Shown: one piece after another, positions 34,420-46,010 of the stretch | Position numbering within the stretch: the first letter of the stretch is position 1 | Layout of the letters: every line of letters starts with the position of its first letter | NCBI RefSeq assembly: GCF_900141635.1 | Contig: NZ_FSRH01000006.1 | Location: forward strand, 132,755 to 196,754 | Source: Peptoclostridium litorale DSM 5388 | GTDB taxonomy: Bacteria; Bacillota; Clostridia; Peptostreptococcales; Peptostreptococcaceae | Reading direction: 5' to 3' | DNA length: 64,000 nucleotides | Position numbers and translations under genes: made by a program | The notes under the pieces: generated by a model | What the model was told of the DNA's origin: nothing | The model's database searches: none | The model's input: the letters and a program-made list of their open reading frames with translations, nothing else

Positions 34420-35880
34420 CTATATTTCTGCTCTTTTGTCTTTATAGTCTGTAATGTTCTCAAAAGCCCTTGCTATTCTGAGTATCTTGGCCTCGTCGAA
34501 ATGCTTTCCTATTATCTGCATTCCTATAGGCATTCCATTTGAATCAAATCCGCATGGAATTGAAACCGCAGGAAGTCCAGCCATGTTGACAGGTATTGTG
34601 CAAAGGTCCTCAAGATACATTGAAAGCGGATCGTTTATCTTCTCGCCTATCTTAAACGCCGTGTTTGGAACCGTAGGCGTTATTATTGCGTCGTATTTTG
34701 AAAAAGCGTCCATGAAGTCGTTCTTTATAAGTGTTCTGACCTGAAGCGCCTTTTTGTAGTATGCGTCGTAGTATCCGGCGCTTAGCGTATACGTTCCCAT
34801 CATTATCCTTCTTTTGACCTCTGGTCCGAAGCCTTCGCTTCTTGTCCTCTTGTAAAGCTGCTCAAGAGTTTCGAAGTCTCCTGTCCTGTAGCCGTATTTT
34901 ATTCCGTCATATCTTGCAAGGTTTGAGCTTGCCTCACTAGGCGCTATTATATAGTAAGTTTCGACATTGTGAGTAAGGTGAGGCATTGATATTTCTTCCC
35001 ACTGAATACCAGCCTGCTCAAGCTTTTGAACAGAGTCAATGATCGACTGTCTTATCACAGGGTCTATTCCCTCTCCAAGAAGCTCTTTAGGAACTCCAAC
35101 TTTCATTCCCTTTGAGTCCTTTTGAACCTCAATGGCGTAGTCTGCCACAGGAGCGTCAACACTAGTTCCGTCCATTTTGTCCTTTCCCGCTATGTGAGAA
35201 AGAACCATTGCACAGTCCTCAGTGTCCCTTGTGAATATTCCTACCTGGTCAAGAGAAGATGCAAACGCGACAAGTCCGTATCTTGAAACCCTTCCGTATG
35301 TAGGCTTCAGTCCAACTATTCCGTTGAAAGACGCCGGCTGCCTTACAGATCCTCCAGTGTCAGATCCAAGCGAGTAAAACACCTGTCCTGAAGCCACTGA
35401 AACAGCAGACCCTCCAGATGATCCTCCAGGAACCCTGGTTGTGTCCCAAGGGTTTTTTGTTATCTTGAACGCAGAATTTTCAGTGGATCCGCCCATTGCG
35501 AACTCGTCAAGGTTTGTCTTTCCTACAAGTACCGCATCGGCGGCGTTTAGCATGTCAACAACTGTGGCGTTGTAAGGAGGCACGAAGTCCTTAAGTATTT
35601 TTGATGCACATGTAGTGTTTATGCCTTTCGTACATATATTGTCCTTTATAGACATTGGAACTCCCGCTATGTCTGAAAGGGCCTCTCCCTTTGCTCTCTT
35701 TTCGTCAACCATTTTTGCCTTTTCAAGAGCGCTTTCAGCAGTCAGTGTCAAAAATGCATCCAGCTTAGGCTCTGTCTTTCCTATTCTATCGATTGAAGCC
35801 TTTGTAATCTCATAAGAGCTTATTTCCTTGTCCTTTAGCATTCTTGAAATCTCTTTCAAACTCATTTTACTTAGATTCAA
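34420..35880 (-). CDS. gatA: Asp/Glu-tRNA(Asn/Gln) amidotransferase subunit A
   Basis: 486 residues of the amidase signature family. The Ser-cisSer-Lys triad blocks are clear: [11 protein letters not shown] (Lys near 78), GGSSGGSAV and [12 protein letters not shown]. GatA releases ammonia from glutamine and channels it to GatB for amidation of mischarged tRNA in the cytoplasm. The start is a TTG with AAGGTG 7 nt upstream. The gene lies between gatC (18 bp upstream) and gatB, the standard gatCAB order. Confidence 0.95.
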   Translation of the reverse strand: MNLSKMSLKEISRMLKDKEISSYEITKASIDRIGKTEPKLDAFLTLTAESALEKAKMVDEKRAKGEALSDIAGVPMSIKDNICTKGINTTCASKILKDFVPPYNATVVDMLNAADAVLVGKTNLDEFAMGGSTENSAFKITKNPWDTTRVPGGSSGGSAVSVASGQVFYSLGSDTGGSVRQPASFNGIVGLKPTYGRVSRYGLVAFASSLDQVGIFTRDTEDCAMVLSHIAGKDKMDGTSVDAPVADYAIEVQKDSKGMKVGVPKELLGEGIDPVIRQSIIDSVQKLEQAGIQWEEISMPHLTHNVETYYIIAPSEASSNLARYDGIKYGYRTGDFETLEQLYKRTRSEGFGPEVKRRIMMGTYTLSAGYYDAYYKKALQVRTLIKNDFMDAFSKYDAIITPTVPNTAFKIGEKINDPLSMYLEDLCTIPVNMAGLPAVSIPCGFDSNGMPIGMQIIGKHFDEAKILRIARAFENITDYKDKRAEI

Positions 35881-35898
35881 CTTCTCTCACCTTCCCTT

Positions 35899-36183
35899 CT
35901 AGTCTAGCACCTTTGGAACCTTGAAGCATCCCATTTCACTGTCTGGCGCATTTTGAAGCACGCTTTCCCTCTCAAGCGAAGGCCTTACTTCGTCGTTTCT
36001 GAATGCGTTGTAGCTTCCGTTTGGATTATAAGTTATGTCTGTGTTTTCAGTGTCCACGCTTTGAAGTCTTTCCACATATGAAAGTATGTCATTAAGCTTT
36101 GTCATATAGTCGCTTATTTCCTCTTCTGTAAGCTCCAGTCTGGCAAGATGCGCTATATGGAGTATCTTTTCTCTATCTATCAT
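35899..36183 (-). CDS. gatC: Asp/Glu-tRNA(Asn/Gln) amidotransferase subunit C
   Basis: 94 residues, standard size. The family start (HIAHLARLELTEEEI) and the YVERLQSVDTEN region are present; the C-terminal PDSEMGCFKVPKVLD wraps around GatA. It stabilises the GatA-GatB complex. It is first in the operon, with GGGAG 8 nt before the ATG. A TATAAT hexamer lies about 40 bp upstream (36224-36229). Confidence 0.94.
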   Translation of the reverse strand: MIDREKILHIAHLARLELTEEEISDYMTKLNDILSYVERLQSVDTENTDITYNPNGSYNAFRNDEVRPSLERESVLQNAPDSEMGCFKVPKVLD

Positions 36184-36223
36184 TCATTTCACTCCCTTCA
36201 ATATATTAAACTTGACAATCAAA

Positions 36224-36229
36224 ATTATA
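36224..36229 (-). promoter_or_regulatory. Possible -10 element of gatCAB
   Basis: Read on the minus strand this is AAGGTATAAT, a consensus -10 about 40 bp before gatC. The -35 region 17-18 nt away (TGGATT) is weak. Confidence 0.4.
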
Positions 36230-36275
36230 CCTTTTTTACACTAAATAATCCAGCTTGGCAGGAAAATAATCTGCA

Positions 36276-38273
36276 TCAAGCCTTTTCAATGCATTCAATC
36301 TCTTCATTTGTCATGCCGTATATATAATAAATCATGCTGTCAATATCCCTTTGAAGACTTTGATATTCACCGCTGCCGCCTTGCATCTCAGTCATTTCCA
36401 CAAGTTTTCTTACGATCTCCTCCACGCGGTGCTGGTCTTTTTCCGTTGCCGTTTTTATGGGAAATCTCGACAGAGGCTTTTGATAAAGCTCCAGGTATTC
36501 ACCCTTTCTCTTTCCTCTGTTGTAAAGCCAGTAGTGTGAAAGCTTGCTATTCAATATCCCAAGTATATAAAGCGGGCTTATATTAAACCTTGTGATATAG
36601 TATATGTCGGCGCTTGCATACCATGGGCAGCTGTTGTATCCGAACACAGGGTATCTTGCCCTTTGGGGTACCACTATCTTCTCCCCTTCGAACACGTCCC
36701 TCTTTCTGGGCCAGTGGAGGCTGTACCACGGTATTATTCCATTTTGGGCTTCTCTTCTTTTTTCGAGTATTGGTTTGAATTTTTCTAGATGTGATATTAT
36801 TTCGGGATATTTTTCCATGTCGGTGTGTTTGTCTATATATAATATGTACAGGTTTTCGCATGATTCTTCCTCTGCGCTTTCACCTGAATTCATTTTGCTG
36901 TAGTCGTCTGTATAATACCTTTTGACATTTGTAGACTTGTAAAACGGTTTTATTACGGGATGCTCTCCCAAAGGGTCCTGCACTCCCACCTTGAAAAGCT
37001 CTGATTCACGCAATATGAATATGCCGTCTTTCTCTCTTATTCCATCCATGTCTTTTTCGTTTATGTGCTTCAAATTTCTTGCAGTTGCCCTGTCGGCACC
37101 CGAGACTATCCCCTGGTTTATGCTTGAAACCTCTCCCAGAAGGCAGTCGCTCCTCATTAGTATTTTGTCCGTTATCCTCTTTGTAACAGAGTCCATAAAG
37201 AGTATTCTTCCATTTTTGTCGAACACTTCAGACGTCTTGCATATGCTGCTGCTTACAAGCCCCTCTTCCTTGCATTCAAGGGCCACTAAAGCATTTGAAA
37301 GCTTTCCCCTTGAAAATTCGAGTTTTTCATAGCAAAACTCTATATTCGAGCCGCTTTTTTGAAGTATGAATATCATATTGTGCTGCCCTGTTGCCTGGGG
37401 GAAAACCTTGAAGTCGTTAAAATCCGCGACCCATCTAAAAGTGCAGTTTTCGCTTATCTTGCTTCTCAGCTTTTTAGAATAGTCAGCGCCTGTCCAGTAA
37501 TTCGTAGTTATAAAACATATGAGCCCTTGTTTCCTCGATATGTCGGCGGCCTTTTCTATGAAATAATAGAAATAATCCATTCCCTTCTCATAGTAGAGCT
37601 TTCCAAACTCATTTTCCCTCGCAATTTCAAATATCTCCTTGTTCCCCTTTTCTCCTATGTAAGGAGGGTTTCCTATTATTATGTCAAAATTTTTCTTCTC
37701 AAAATCTGTGATGAAGTCCTCATTGTAAAAATTGAGCTTTAGTCCTTCAATCCCCGTTATTATGGAGAGCCTCTCCTTGCATATGTAAAGCGCCCTTTGA
37801 TCCACATCTACGGCATATATGTTTTTTTCAAGTACGTATCTGCAAATCTCTTCATACTCGGACTGCGGATACATGTCCATATTCAGCTGAACAAGCTTTC
37901 GAAAGCAAGCCACGACAAATGCGCCGCACCCGCATGAAGGGTCGAGTATCCTGATATTTTTTAACTTTTTCACCATTTGATTATTTTCACAGTCTTCAAA
38001 ATACATGCTTATTGCCTTTTCAGCCATATATTTTGAAAGAAGCTCGTCAGTGTAAAAAACCCCCTTGCTCGACTTGTCCGTTTTTGAAAGAATACCCTCA
38101 AACAGCTCAGAAAGCATTAGCGAACTGTCTCCTTCGTATTTTTGGGGGACTTTCATAGAGTGAATTTCACTTTTGAACATCCCCACAGTTTTTTCAAGGG
38201 CCTTGACTGAAGACAATCTTTCTGCGTTTTTGCAATTTTCGTAAAAATCAATATACCTTTTTACAATATCCAT
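36276..38273 (-). CDS. Orphan N6-adenine DNA methyltransferase, Eco57I/TaqI-like
   Basis: 665 residues. A helical N-terminal part (1-70) is followed by FYTDELLSKYMAEKA and motif I DPSCGCGAF (about 111-119), the YAVDVDQRA acidic loop and the catalytic motif IV NPPY (Asn202). The C-terminal half holds a TaqI-like specificity domain (about 400-640) with PFYKSTNVKRY and ILGILNSKLSHYW. Enzymes of this type methylate adenine N6, some combined with a nuclease. No PD-(D/E)XK motif and no restriction gene is seen beside it, so it looks like a solitary methylase. The start ATG follows a weak GGTGATATGC. It lies 135 bp after ligA, and gatC follows. Confidence 0.82.
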   Translation of the reverse strand: MDIVKRYIDFYENCKNAERLSSVKALEKTVGMFKSEIHSMKVPQKYEGDSSLMLSELFEGILSKTDKSSKGVFYTDELLSKYMAEKAISMYFEDCENNQMVKKLKNIRILDPSCGCGAFVVACFRKLVQLNMDMYPQSEYEEICRYVLEKNIYAVDVDQRALYICKERLSIITGIEGLKLNFYNEDFITDFEKKNFDIIIGNPPYIGEKGNKEIFEIARENEFGKLYYEKGMDYFYYFIEKAADISRKQGLICFITTNYWTGADYSKKLRSKISENCTFRWVADFNDFKVFPQATGQHNMIFILQKSGSNIEFCYEKLEFSRGKLSNALVALECKEEGLVSSSICKTSEVFDKNGRILFMDSVTKRITDKILMRSDCLLGEVSSINQGIVSGADRATARNLKHINEKDMDGIREKDGIFILRESELFKVGVQDPLGEHPVIKPFYKSTNVKRYYTDDYSKMNSGESAEEESCENLYILYIDKHTDMEKYPEIISHLEKFKPILEKRREAQNGIIPWYSLHWPRKRDVFEGEKIVVPQRARYPVFGYNSCPWYASADIYYITRFNISPLYILGILNSKLSHYWLYNRGKRKGEYLELYQKPLSRFPIKTATEKDQHRVEEIVRKLVEMTEMQGGSGEYQSLQRDIDSMIYYIYGMTNEEIECIEKA

Positions 38274-38408
38274 GCATATCACCACACCTGAATTTAAAGT
38301 ATAAAGCCAAGACCTGGGCACATGCAGGTCATTAAATCTGCATGCGCCAAATCCTTTTATCAGTACATATCCCCTCTGAATCACACTTTCAAACTCTACT
38401 CTAATCCC

Positions 38409-40502
<2,094 letters not shown>

Positions 40503-40519
40503 CCTGCCGCATATGAATT

Positions 40520-41614
40520 TTAGCCTTCGCCATGTCCCCTTTTGGCAAGAAATGCTGAGACTGCAGCCGTTATCGGTATTGTGAGTATGAGGCCTATGCT
40601 TCCCGAAAGTGACCTCACTATCTCGGTTGCTATTATGTCAAGATTGACTATTTTTATTATGGAAGTCTCGTAGGCCATAAAAAGCAGAAGAAGAGGTATG
40701 GAGCTTCCCGTATATGCCAGTATGAGTGTGTTCGACATGGTTCCCATCATGTCCTTTCCTATATTCATCCCTGAAATGAAAAGCTCCTTTTGAGAAAGGC
40801 TTCTGTTAGCCTTGTATATCTCCTCGATTGCGGATGCTATCGAAACGCTCACGTCCATTACAGCTCCCAGCGCCCCCAGTATTATCCCCGCAAAGAGAAG
40901 GTCCTTGAACTGGAACTGGATTCCCTGCGGTATGTAAAGAAGCATTACCGCCTCTTCACTTGAAAGCCCCGTAAGCTTTACGCCACTTCCCACCAGAAAC
41001 GCCAGGCCTCCCGCTATTATGACACCAAGCGATGTTCCTACGGCTGCTGCAAGGCTTTTTTTGGTGAATCCCGATATTATGAGTATTGTAACGGCAGTGA
41101 CCCCTACCGCCACCATAACGGCAACAGTTACCGGACTGTGGCCGCTGAGTATCATTGGCAGCATTATCTTGAACACCGCAAATATTGTGATTGAAAGCGT
41201 CGCTATTGTCTTTATACCCTGAAGCCTTCCTATAAGTATGAGCACTGCGGCAAACCCTATGCAAAGATAGAGTATGTAGCTGTCCCTTGCATAGTCCGCA
41301 ATGTGTGCGACCACCTGTCCGTCTTCTTCAAGCACCACGACCACTACCTTTTCCCCCTCTTTTACAGGTATGTCGTATACGCTGTCACCTTCGAGTATGT
41401 TGTCACTTTCAACTATCTTTCCCTTGTACTGTCCCGAGATTATCTCAAGTTTTACGTGCTGTATGGAGTTCACTGCGAACTCGCCCTCGACCTGCTCCTC
41501 CTGAACGCTTAAAACCCTCGCCTTTTCGGTCTGCATATCCTCATCGTCTGCAAACGATGTTAAAAATGATGCAAAAGTCATAAATATTATAAAAAATATA
41601 ATACGTATCTTCAT
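40520..41614 (-). CDS. YibE/F family membrane protein
   Basis: 364 residues. A cleavable signal or anchor (about 1-22) is followed by a soluble beta-rich extracytoplasmic part (about 25-110) and then seven or so membrane helices with the family landmarks GRLQGIKTIATLSITIFAV and GALGAVMDVSVSIASAIEEI. The function of YibE/F is not established; some members are linked to protein or ion transport by context. GGGAGG lies 7 nt before the ATG. It has its own terminator, so it is probably separate from ligA. Confidence 0.85.
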   Translation of the reverse strand: MKIRIIFFIIFMTFASFLTSFADDEDMQTEKARVLSVQEEQVEGEFAVNSIQHVKLEIISGQYKGKIVESDNILEGDSVYDIPVKEGEKVVVVVLEEDGQVVAHIADYARDSYILYLCIGFAAVLILIGRLQGIKTIATLSITIFAVFKIMLPMILSGHSPVTVAVMVAVGVTAVTILIISGFTKKSLAAAVGTSLGVIIAGGLAFLVGSGVKLTGLSSEEAVMLLYIPQGIQFQFKDLLFAGIILGALGAVMDVSVSIASAIEEIYKANRSLSQKELFISGMNIGKDMMGTMSNTLILAYTGSSIPLLLLFMAYETSIIKIVNLDIIATEIVRSLSGSIGLILTIPITAAVSAFLAKRGHGEG

Positions 41615-41802
41615 AAATTCCTCCCAAAGTCATTGTCTTATGCCATGTATTAATATATCATAAGTATGTTGTAGCTATATTATATTACTATGTCTTTTTA
41701 TTTGCAAAAATCAAAGTCCTTTCGAGGATAGATTGTGGCATATATATTAATCAGATTCACTCTTTTTCTCAAAAATACATAATAGATTATCGGAGGACAT
41801 TC

Positions 41803-42711
41803 ATGAAAAAACATGTTCTAGCAGACATATCTCTGCTTATCGTCACAATAATTTGGGGCTCCACATTCGTGCTCTGCAAGATAGCTCTTCAGTCCATGGA
41901 GACATTCAGCTTTCTTGCCGTGAGGTTTTTCATAGCCTCTGCAATACTGGCGCTGATATTTTGGAAAAACCTTTCAAGACTCGACAAAAACACGCTTAAA
42001 AACGGACTCATAATAGGCCTTATAATGTTTTTCGCATTTGCGACCCAGACTCTTGGAATTTACTATACCACCCCTTCAAAAGCTGGATTTATAACCGGAT
42101 TCACTGTTCTTCTGGTTCCGCTTATAAGCACACTGCTGTTTAAAAAGCCGCCTAGAAAAGAAAGTCTTATAGGCATAGTGTTTGCAATAACAGGCATAGT
42201 GTTTCTTACCATGGGAAGCGGAGGAGAGCTTTCGGTAAGCACAGGGGACATAATAGTTTTCGTATCCACATTCGGATATGCGCTTCAGATAATAGCCATA
42301 AGCCACTATTCAACCTTTTCAGATTCCATAAATCTGTCGATAATACAAATTGGCGTGGTTGCCGTACTTTCAGCCGTATTCGCCTTAATATTTGAAAATC
42401 CCCAGATTCCAACAGGCGCTCCCGTTTGGACATCCATACTGCTGACCGCCGTACTTGCGACTGCGGTGGCGTTTACAATTCAAAATACAATGCAAAAGCA
42501 CACCACGCCTACAAGGGCGGCTCTCATATATCTTGGAGAACCCGTGTTTTCTGCTATGTTTTCGTATATGATACTCGGAGAAGTCCTGTCTCCAAAAGGT
42601 GTTTTCGGATGCGCACTCATATTCTTCGGAATGATAGTTTCAGAGGTCAAAATGGCTTCGCTTTTCAAAAAGCCTTCGAAAGCATCCGGCAGATTCAAAA
42701 AAGCAAGTTGA
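41803..42711 (+). CDS. EamA/DMT-family transporter
   Basis: 302 residues, ten membrane helices in two EamA repeats. The IWGSTFVLCKIAL start and FLAVRFFIASAIL are typical, and TRAALIYLGEPVFSAMFSYMILGE closes the second repeat. The C terminus is short and basic. It is probably a metabolite or amino-acid exporter; the substrate is unknown. It is monocistronic on the plus strand between minus-strand genes, ending in a strong terminator at 42723-42758. The ATG has a CGGAGG-type site. Confidence 0.85.
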   Translation: MKKHVLADISLLIVTIIWGSTFVLCKIALQSMETFSFLAVRFFIASAILALIFWKNLSRLDKNTLKNGLIIGLIMFFAFATQTLGIYYTTPSKAGFITGFTVLLVPLISTLLFKKPPRKESLIGIVFAITGIVFLTMGSGGELSVSTGDIIVFVSTFGYALQIIAISHYSTFSDSINLSIIQIGVVAVLSAVFALIFENPQIPTGAPVWTSILLTAVLATAVAFTIQNTMQKHTTPTRAALIYLGEPVFSAMFSYMILGEVLSPKGVFGCALIFFGMIVSEVKMASLFKKPSKASGRFKKAS

Positions 42712-42722
42712 AATAACCGTGC

Positions 42723-42758
42723 AAAAGCCCTCTTTATCAACTGACAAAGAGGGCTTTT
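42723..42758. terminator. Bidirectional terminator
   Basis: A 13-bp stem (42723-42735 with 42746-42758) and a T run, between the DMT transporter gene and the convergent dehydrogenase gene. Confidence 0.88.
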
Positions 42759-42775
42759 TATTGTCCACATAGGCT

Positions 42776-43717
42776 TTAATATCCCTTTTTCGGGTCAACC
42801 TCGTTTATGAGCTTTTCCCCGTCTATATATCTTCTGAGGTTTTCTAGTATCATATCGAATCTTCTTTCATTCCTCATCTGTGACATCCACGAGTTGTGAG
42901 GTGTCACTATCAGCCTTTTCATATCCCAAAGAGGGCAAGCTTCCTCAAGAGGCTCCTGCTCGAACACATCGAGCGCTACTCCCATGAATTTTCCGTCTTC
43001 AAGGGCTTTTACAAGCGCCTGCTCGTCTATTATGCTCCCTCTTGATATGTTTATCAGGGCGCAGTCATCCTTCATATTTGATATGAGAGTTTCATCCACA
43101 ATGTGGTGAGTGTCTTTGGTGTATGGAAGCGAGAGCACCAGTACATCGCAAAGGCCTGCAAACTCATCTATCCTATCCAATGGCATACAGCAGTCGAAAT
43201 GCTCTATGTCCCTTCCGTCACGGTTTAGTCCTATCACTCTGACTCCAAAGCCTGAAAACCGCTTTGCCGCCTCAACTGCAATGCTTCCGGTGCCTAAAAA
43301 TCCCACTGTCTTTCCATGGATTTCAAGTACATCTCTGTTTATTTTCCACTTTTTATCCTTCTGGTTTTCATAGAAACTATAGCTCTGCTTGTATATCTCA
43401 AGCGCCTTAAGGACTATCCACTCACCCATGGGTATGCTGTATCCACCACGATTGTTTGTGATCTTTATGCCATGCTGAGCCACATATTCAAGGGGAGCCT
43501 GGTCTATTCCTATGCTCGAAATCTGTATCCATTTGAGTTTTTTCATCTTTCGGATGTCCAGATTCTCAAACGGATTATAGCACACAAGCACATCTATGCC
43601 GTCAATTTCAGGCCCGTTTTCAACAGCCCTCTCGTGAGAATAGACGATTTCATATCCAAGCGCTTTTACCTTGTCCATTTTTTCCTTGCCATAGTCGTAT
43701 GTAAATAGCACCTTCAT
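42776..43717 (-). CDS. D-isomer 2-hydroxyacid dehydrogenase
   Basis: 313 residues. The NAD-binding glycine motif is GFLGTGSIAVEAAKRF (about 139-154). Catalytic residues are Arg in NISRGSIID (about 225), Glu in the VFEQEPL segment (about 255) and His in TPHNSWM (about 275). These enzymes interconvert 2-oxoacids and D-2-hydroxyacids with NAD(P)H. The specific substrate is unclear; phosphoglycerate, glyoxylate and 2-oxo fatty-acid versions share this architecture. GGAGAG precedes the ATG. A small hypothetical gene lies 22 bp upstream on the same strand. Confidence 0.85.
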   Translation of the reverse strand: MKVLFTYDYGKEKMDKVKALGYEIVYSHERAVENGPEIDGIDVLVCYNPFENLDIRKMKKLKWIQISSIGIDQAPLEYVAQHGIKITNNRGGYSIPMGEWIVLKALEIYKQSYSFYENQKDKKWKINRDVLEIHGKTVGFLGTGSIAVEAAKRFSGFGVRVIGLNRDGRDIEHFDCCMPLDRIDEFAGLCDVLVLSLPYTKDTHHIVDETLISNMKDDCALINISRGSIIDEQALVKALEDGKFMGVALDVFEQEPLEEACPLWDMKRLIVTPHNSWMSQMRNERRFDMILENLRRYIDGEKLINEVDPKKGY

Positions 43718-43739
43718 AAATTACTCTCCTTAACATGCC

Positions 43740-43964
43740 TTAACCTTCTATAGTCTCCCTCAGGTCTTCCGGTATATACTTCATAAGCTTTTTAGGGTCA
43801 GTCTCGTCAAGAACCTTTGCCAGAGAATAAAAACTTAAAAATACATCCTGTATGTCCTTTTGCTTTCCAAGCCTTGTGGCTCTTGCAACGTACATAGTAA
43901 GCTCTACCGCAACGTCAAATTCATTCCTTTGTATCGGTGCGGGATTCAGATTTATATCTTCCAT
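43740..43964 (-). CDS. Small conserved hypothetical protein
   Basis: 74 residues, helical, soluble. No family recognised. It has a conserved-looking core (FDVAVELTMYVARAT) and an acidic end (MKYIPEDLRETIEG). It is probably co-transcribed with the dehydrogenase 22 bp downstream. A ribosome binding site (AGGGAG) is present upstream of the ATG. Confidence 0.5.
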   Translation of the reverse strand: MEDINLNPAPIQRNEFDVAVELTMYVARATRLGKQKDIQDVFLSFYSLAKVLDETDPKKLMKYIPEDLRETIEG

Positions 43965-44057
43965 TTAAAAAACTCCCTTCGATTTTAATTTTATCATTCC
44001 AAATTTCTTATGTATATGGTATCAGCTTTCGCCATATTCCACAACTTTTAATTACTG

Positions 44058-44087
44058 TTGACTCAAGTAAATCAAAGGGTATATACT
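44058..44087 (+). promoter_or_regulatory. Promoter of the HlyD/ABC efflux operon
   Basis: TTGACT at 44058-44063 and TATACT at 44082-44087 with an 18-bp spacer, about 105 bp before the first gene. Slightly long spacers are common at regulated efflux promoters. Confidence 0.5.
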
Positions 44088-44191
44088 CCAAATAAAACCC
44101 CTGTATAAGCTTTTCAACATTCACAGTTCGCACAGGTCATAAGCACCACTGTCCAAATATTTTTTCAAGACATATTGGAGGACTGATATAA

Positions 44192-45208
44192 ATGAAAAAA
44201 ATGAAGCTTTTTATAGCTTTAATAGTGTTTTCTCTAATTCTTACAGCATGCACCAGGGAAGAATCCACTTACTACACCGGCACGGTTGAAAGCGACAGGT
44301 ATGACGTCTCTAGCGAGGTGGGAGGAATTATAAAAAAGCTGTATGTGCACGAGGGCGACTCCGTCCCAAAAGGCGGCAAAATTGCGCTCATAGACGTTAC
44401 AGAGCTTGAAATAGAGCTCTCAAGGCTACAGTCCGAGCTTGGCTCATCAAAATCCACGCTTGAAAAGGCTAAAAGCGGATTCAGATCAGAGGAAATAGAC
44501 AAGGTAAGAATACAGATTGGCCAGCAAGATTCAATAATAAGCTCCAAAACCGCCAGCTATGAAAACATACTCGAAAACTACAACAGGACTGCAGAGCTTT
44601 ATGAAAACGGAGCAGCCTCAAAGCAGATGCTCGACGACGCCAGGACAGCCCTTGACATGTCAAAGTCAGACCTGGACAGTGCAAGCGGTCAGCGCGAATA
44701 CCTTTCAAAGCAGCTGGAGCTAATGGTCAATGGCCCCACGAAAGAAGACATCCAGATTCCCGAGGGCAAGTACTCAGCAATGCTTTGGAGCATAAAAAAC
44801 GTTGAAAACAAGATATCCAAGCGCTACATATACTCAAATTCAAACGGCATAGTGGAGTCCCTCAATTTTTTGGAAGGGGAATACGCACCCCTGTTTTCAA
44901 AAATAGCGAGCATAAACGACATTTCAAACACCTGGGCCAAAATATACGTCGAAGAGAAAAACCTCCACAATATATCACTGGGTAAAAAGGTGAGAGTCAT
45001 GGCAGACTTCTTAAAAGACAAGCCATTTGAGGGAGTTGTCACATATGTTTCATCCGAAGGGGAGTTCACCCCCAAAAACATAGAATCCAAAGAGAACAAA
45101 CAGGAGATAGTTTACGAGGTGAAAGTGCAGATTAAAGACCCCGACTCCGTGCTAAAGCCCGGCACTCTTGTCGATGTCTACCTGGGAGATGATGCAAATG
45201 GAGAATAG
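44192..45208 (+). CDS. HlyD-family membrane fusion lipoprotein
   Basis: 338 residues. A lipoprotein signal ends in the lipobox LTACTREE (Cys20). A biotinyl-lipoyl-like half (DVSSEVGGIIKKLYVHEGDSV, about 42-62) is followed by a long alpha-helical hairpin (about 75-185). The returning lipoyl strand (IYSNSNGIVESL) and a beta-barrel domain to the end complete it. Such adaptors link an ABC pump to the extracellular space. It is the first gene of a three-gene operon with an ABC ATPase and a permease, resembling YbhG-F-R efflux systems. The ATPase gene overlaps its 3' end. Confidence 0.87.
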   Translation: MKKMKLFIALIVFSLILTACTREESTYYTGTVESDRYDVSSEVGGIIKKLYVHEGDSVPKGGKIALIDVTELEIELSRLQSELGSSKSTLEKAKSGFRSEEIDKVRIQIGQQDSIISSKTASYENILENYNRTAELYENGAASKQMLDDARTALDMSKSDLDSASGQREYLSKQLELMVNGPTKEDIQIPEGKYSAMLWSIKNVENKISKRYIYSNSNGIVESLNFLEGEYAPLFSKIASINDISNTWAKIYVEEKNLHNISLGKKVRVMADFLKDKPFEGVVTYVSSEGEFTPKNIESKENKQEIVYEVKVQIKDPDSVLKPGTLVDVYLGDDANGE

Positions 45209-46010
45209 TAAAATTGCGGCATGGGCCAAGGGACTTACAAAGCACTTTGGAGAGATAGTAGCAGTTGACAATGTCGACATTCAAATACCAAAGGGGTTCA
45301 TATATGGAATTCTCGGCCCAAATGGCGCTGGGAAATCGACCCTCATAAGGATGCTGTGCGGCGTTTTAACCCCTACAAGCGGAGACGGCGGGATATTCGG
45401 ATACCGTATAAGCTCAGAGCCTGAAAAGATAAAGGAAAACATAGGCTACATGTCTCAAAAATTCAGCCTGTATGAAGACCTTACTGTACTTGAAAACATA
45501 AATTTTTACGCCCAGATATATGGTGTAAACAAAGATATAAAAGCCGAAAGGATACGCCAGATCGTAAAGATGGCAGGCCTTGAGGGACGGGAAACCCAGC
45601 TGGCAAGAAACCTCTCGGGAGGATGGAAGCAGAGGCTTTCGCTGGGATGCACTCTCCTTCACAAGCCTAAAATGCTAATACTTGACGAGCCGACAGCCGG
45701 AGTAGACCCGGTTTCAAGGCGCATATTCTGGCAGATAATATACGGCCTTTCAAAAGAAGGCATAACAATAATTGTCACAACCCACTACATGGACGAAGCA
45801 GAAAGCTGCGACGAGGTCATTTTCGTATTCAGAGGCAGGATAATAGGCAAGGGCACCCCCAAAGACCTCATACTGGAAAAAGACGCAAGAAACCTCGAAG
45901 ACGTTTTCATATCTTATGTCGAGGAGGACACCGGGCACAAGGTCGAATCCTCTTTTGAGGAGATCAAGTTCATGTTCCATGAGAGGAAAGGTGATGAGGA
46001 TGAAATTTAG
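45198..46010 (+). CDS. ABC transporter ATP-binding protein (multidrug-type)
   Basis: 270 residues. Walker A GPNGAGKST (about 40-48), Q-loop MSQKFSLYEDLTV, signature NLSGGWKQRLSLG (Trp in place of the usual Gln after GG), Walker B MLILDEPTAGVD and the H-loop THYMDEAE are present. The start ATG at 45198-45200 follows GGGAGAT and lies inside the end of the hlyD-like gene, so the genes are coupled. It drives the ABC-2 permease encoded next. Relatives export drugs, bile acids or dyes; the substrate here is unknown. Confidence 0.9.
   Translation: MENSKIAAWAKGLTKHFGEIVAVDNVDIQIPKGFIYGILGPNGAGKSTLIRMLCGVLTPTSGDGGIFGYRISSEPEKIKENIGYMSQKFSLYEDLTVLENINFYAQIYGVNKDIKAERIRQIVKMAGLEGRETQLARNLSGGWKQRLSLGCTLLHKPKMLILDEPTAGVDPVSRRIFWQIIYGLSKEGITIIVTTHYMDEAESCDEVIFVFRGRIIGKGTPKDLILEKDARNLEDVFISYVEEDTGHKVESSFEEIKFMFHERKGDEDEI

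Noticed and set aside
36276..38273. BREX/PglX or complete type II restriction system
   Set aside because: No brx/pgl genes and no nuclease gene nearby; the protein is also shorter than PglX.
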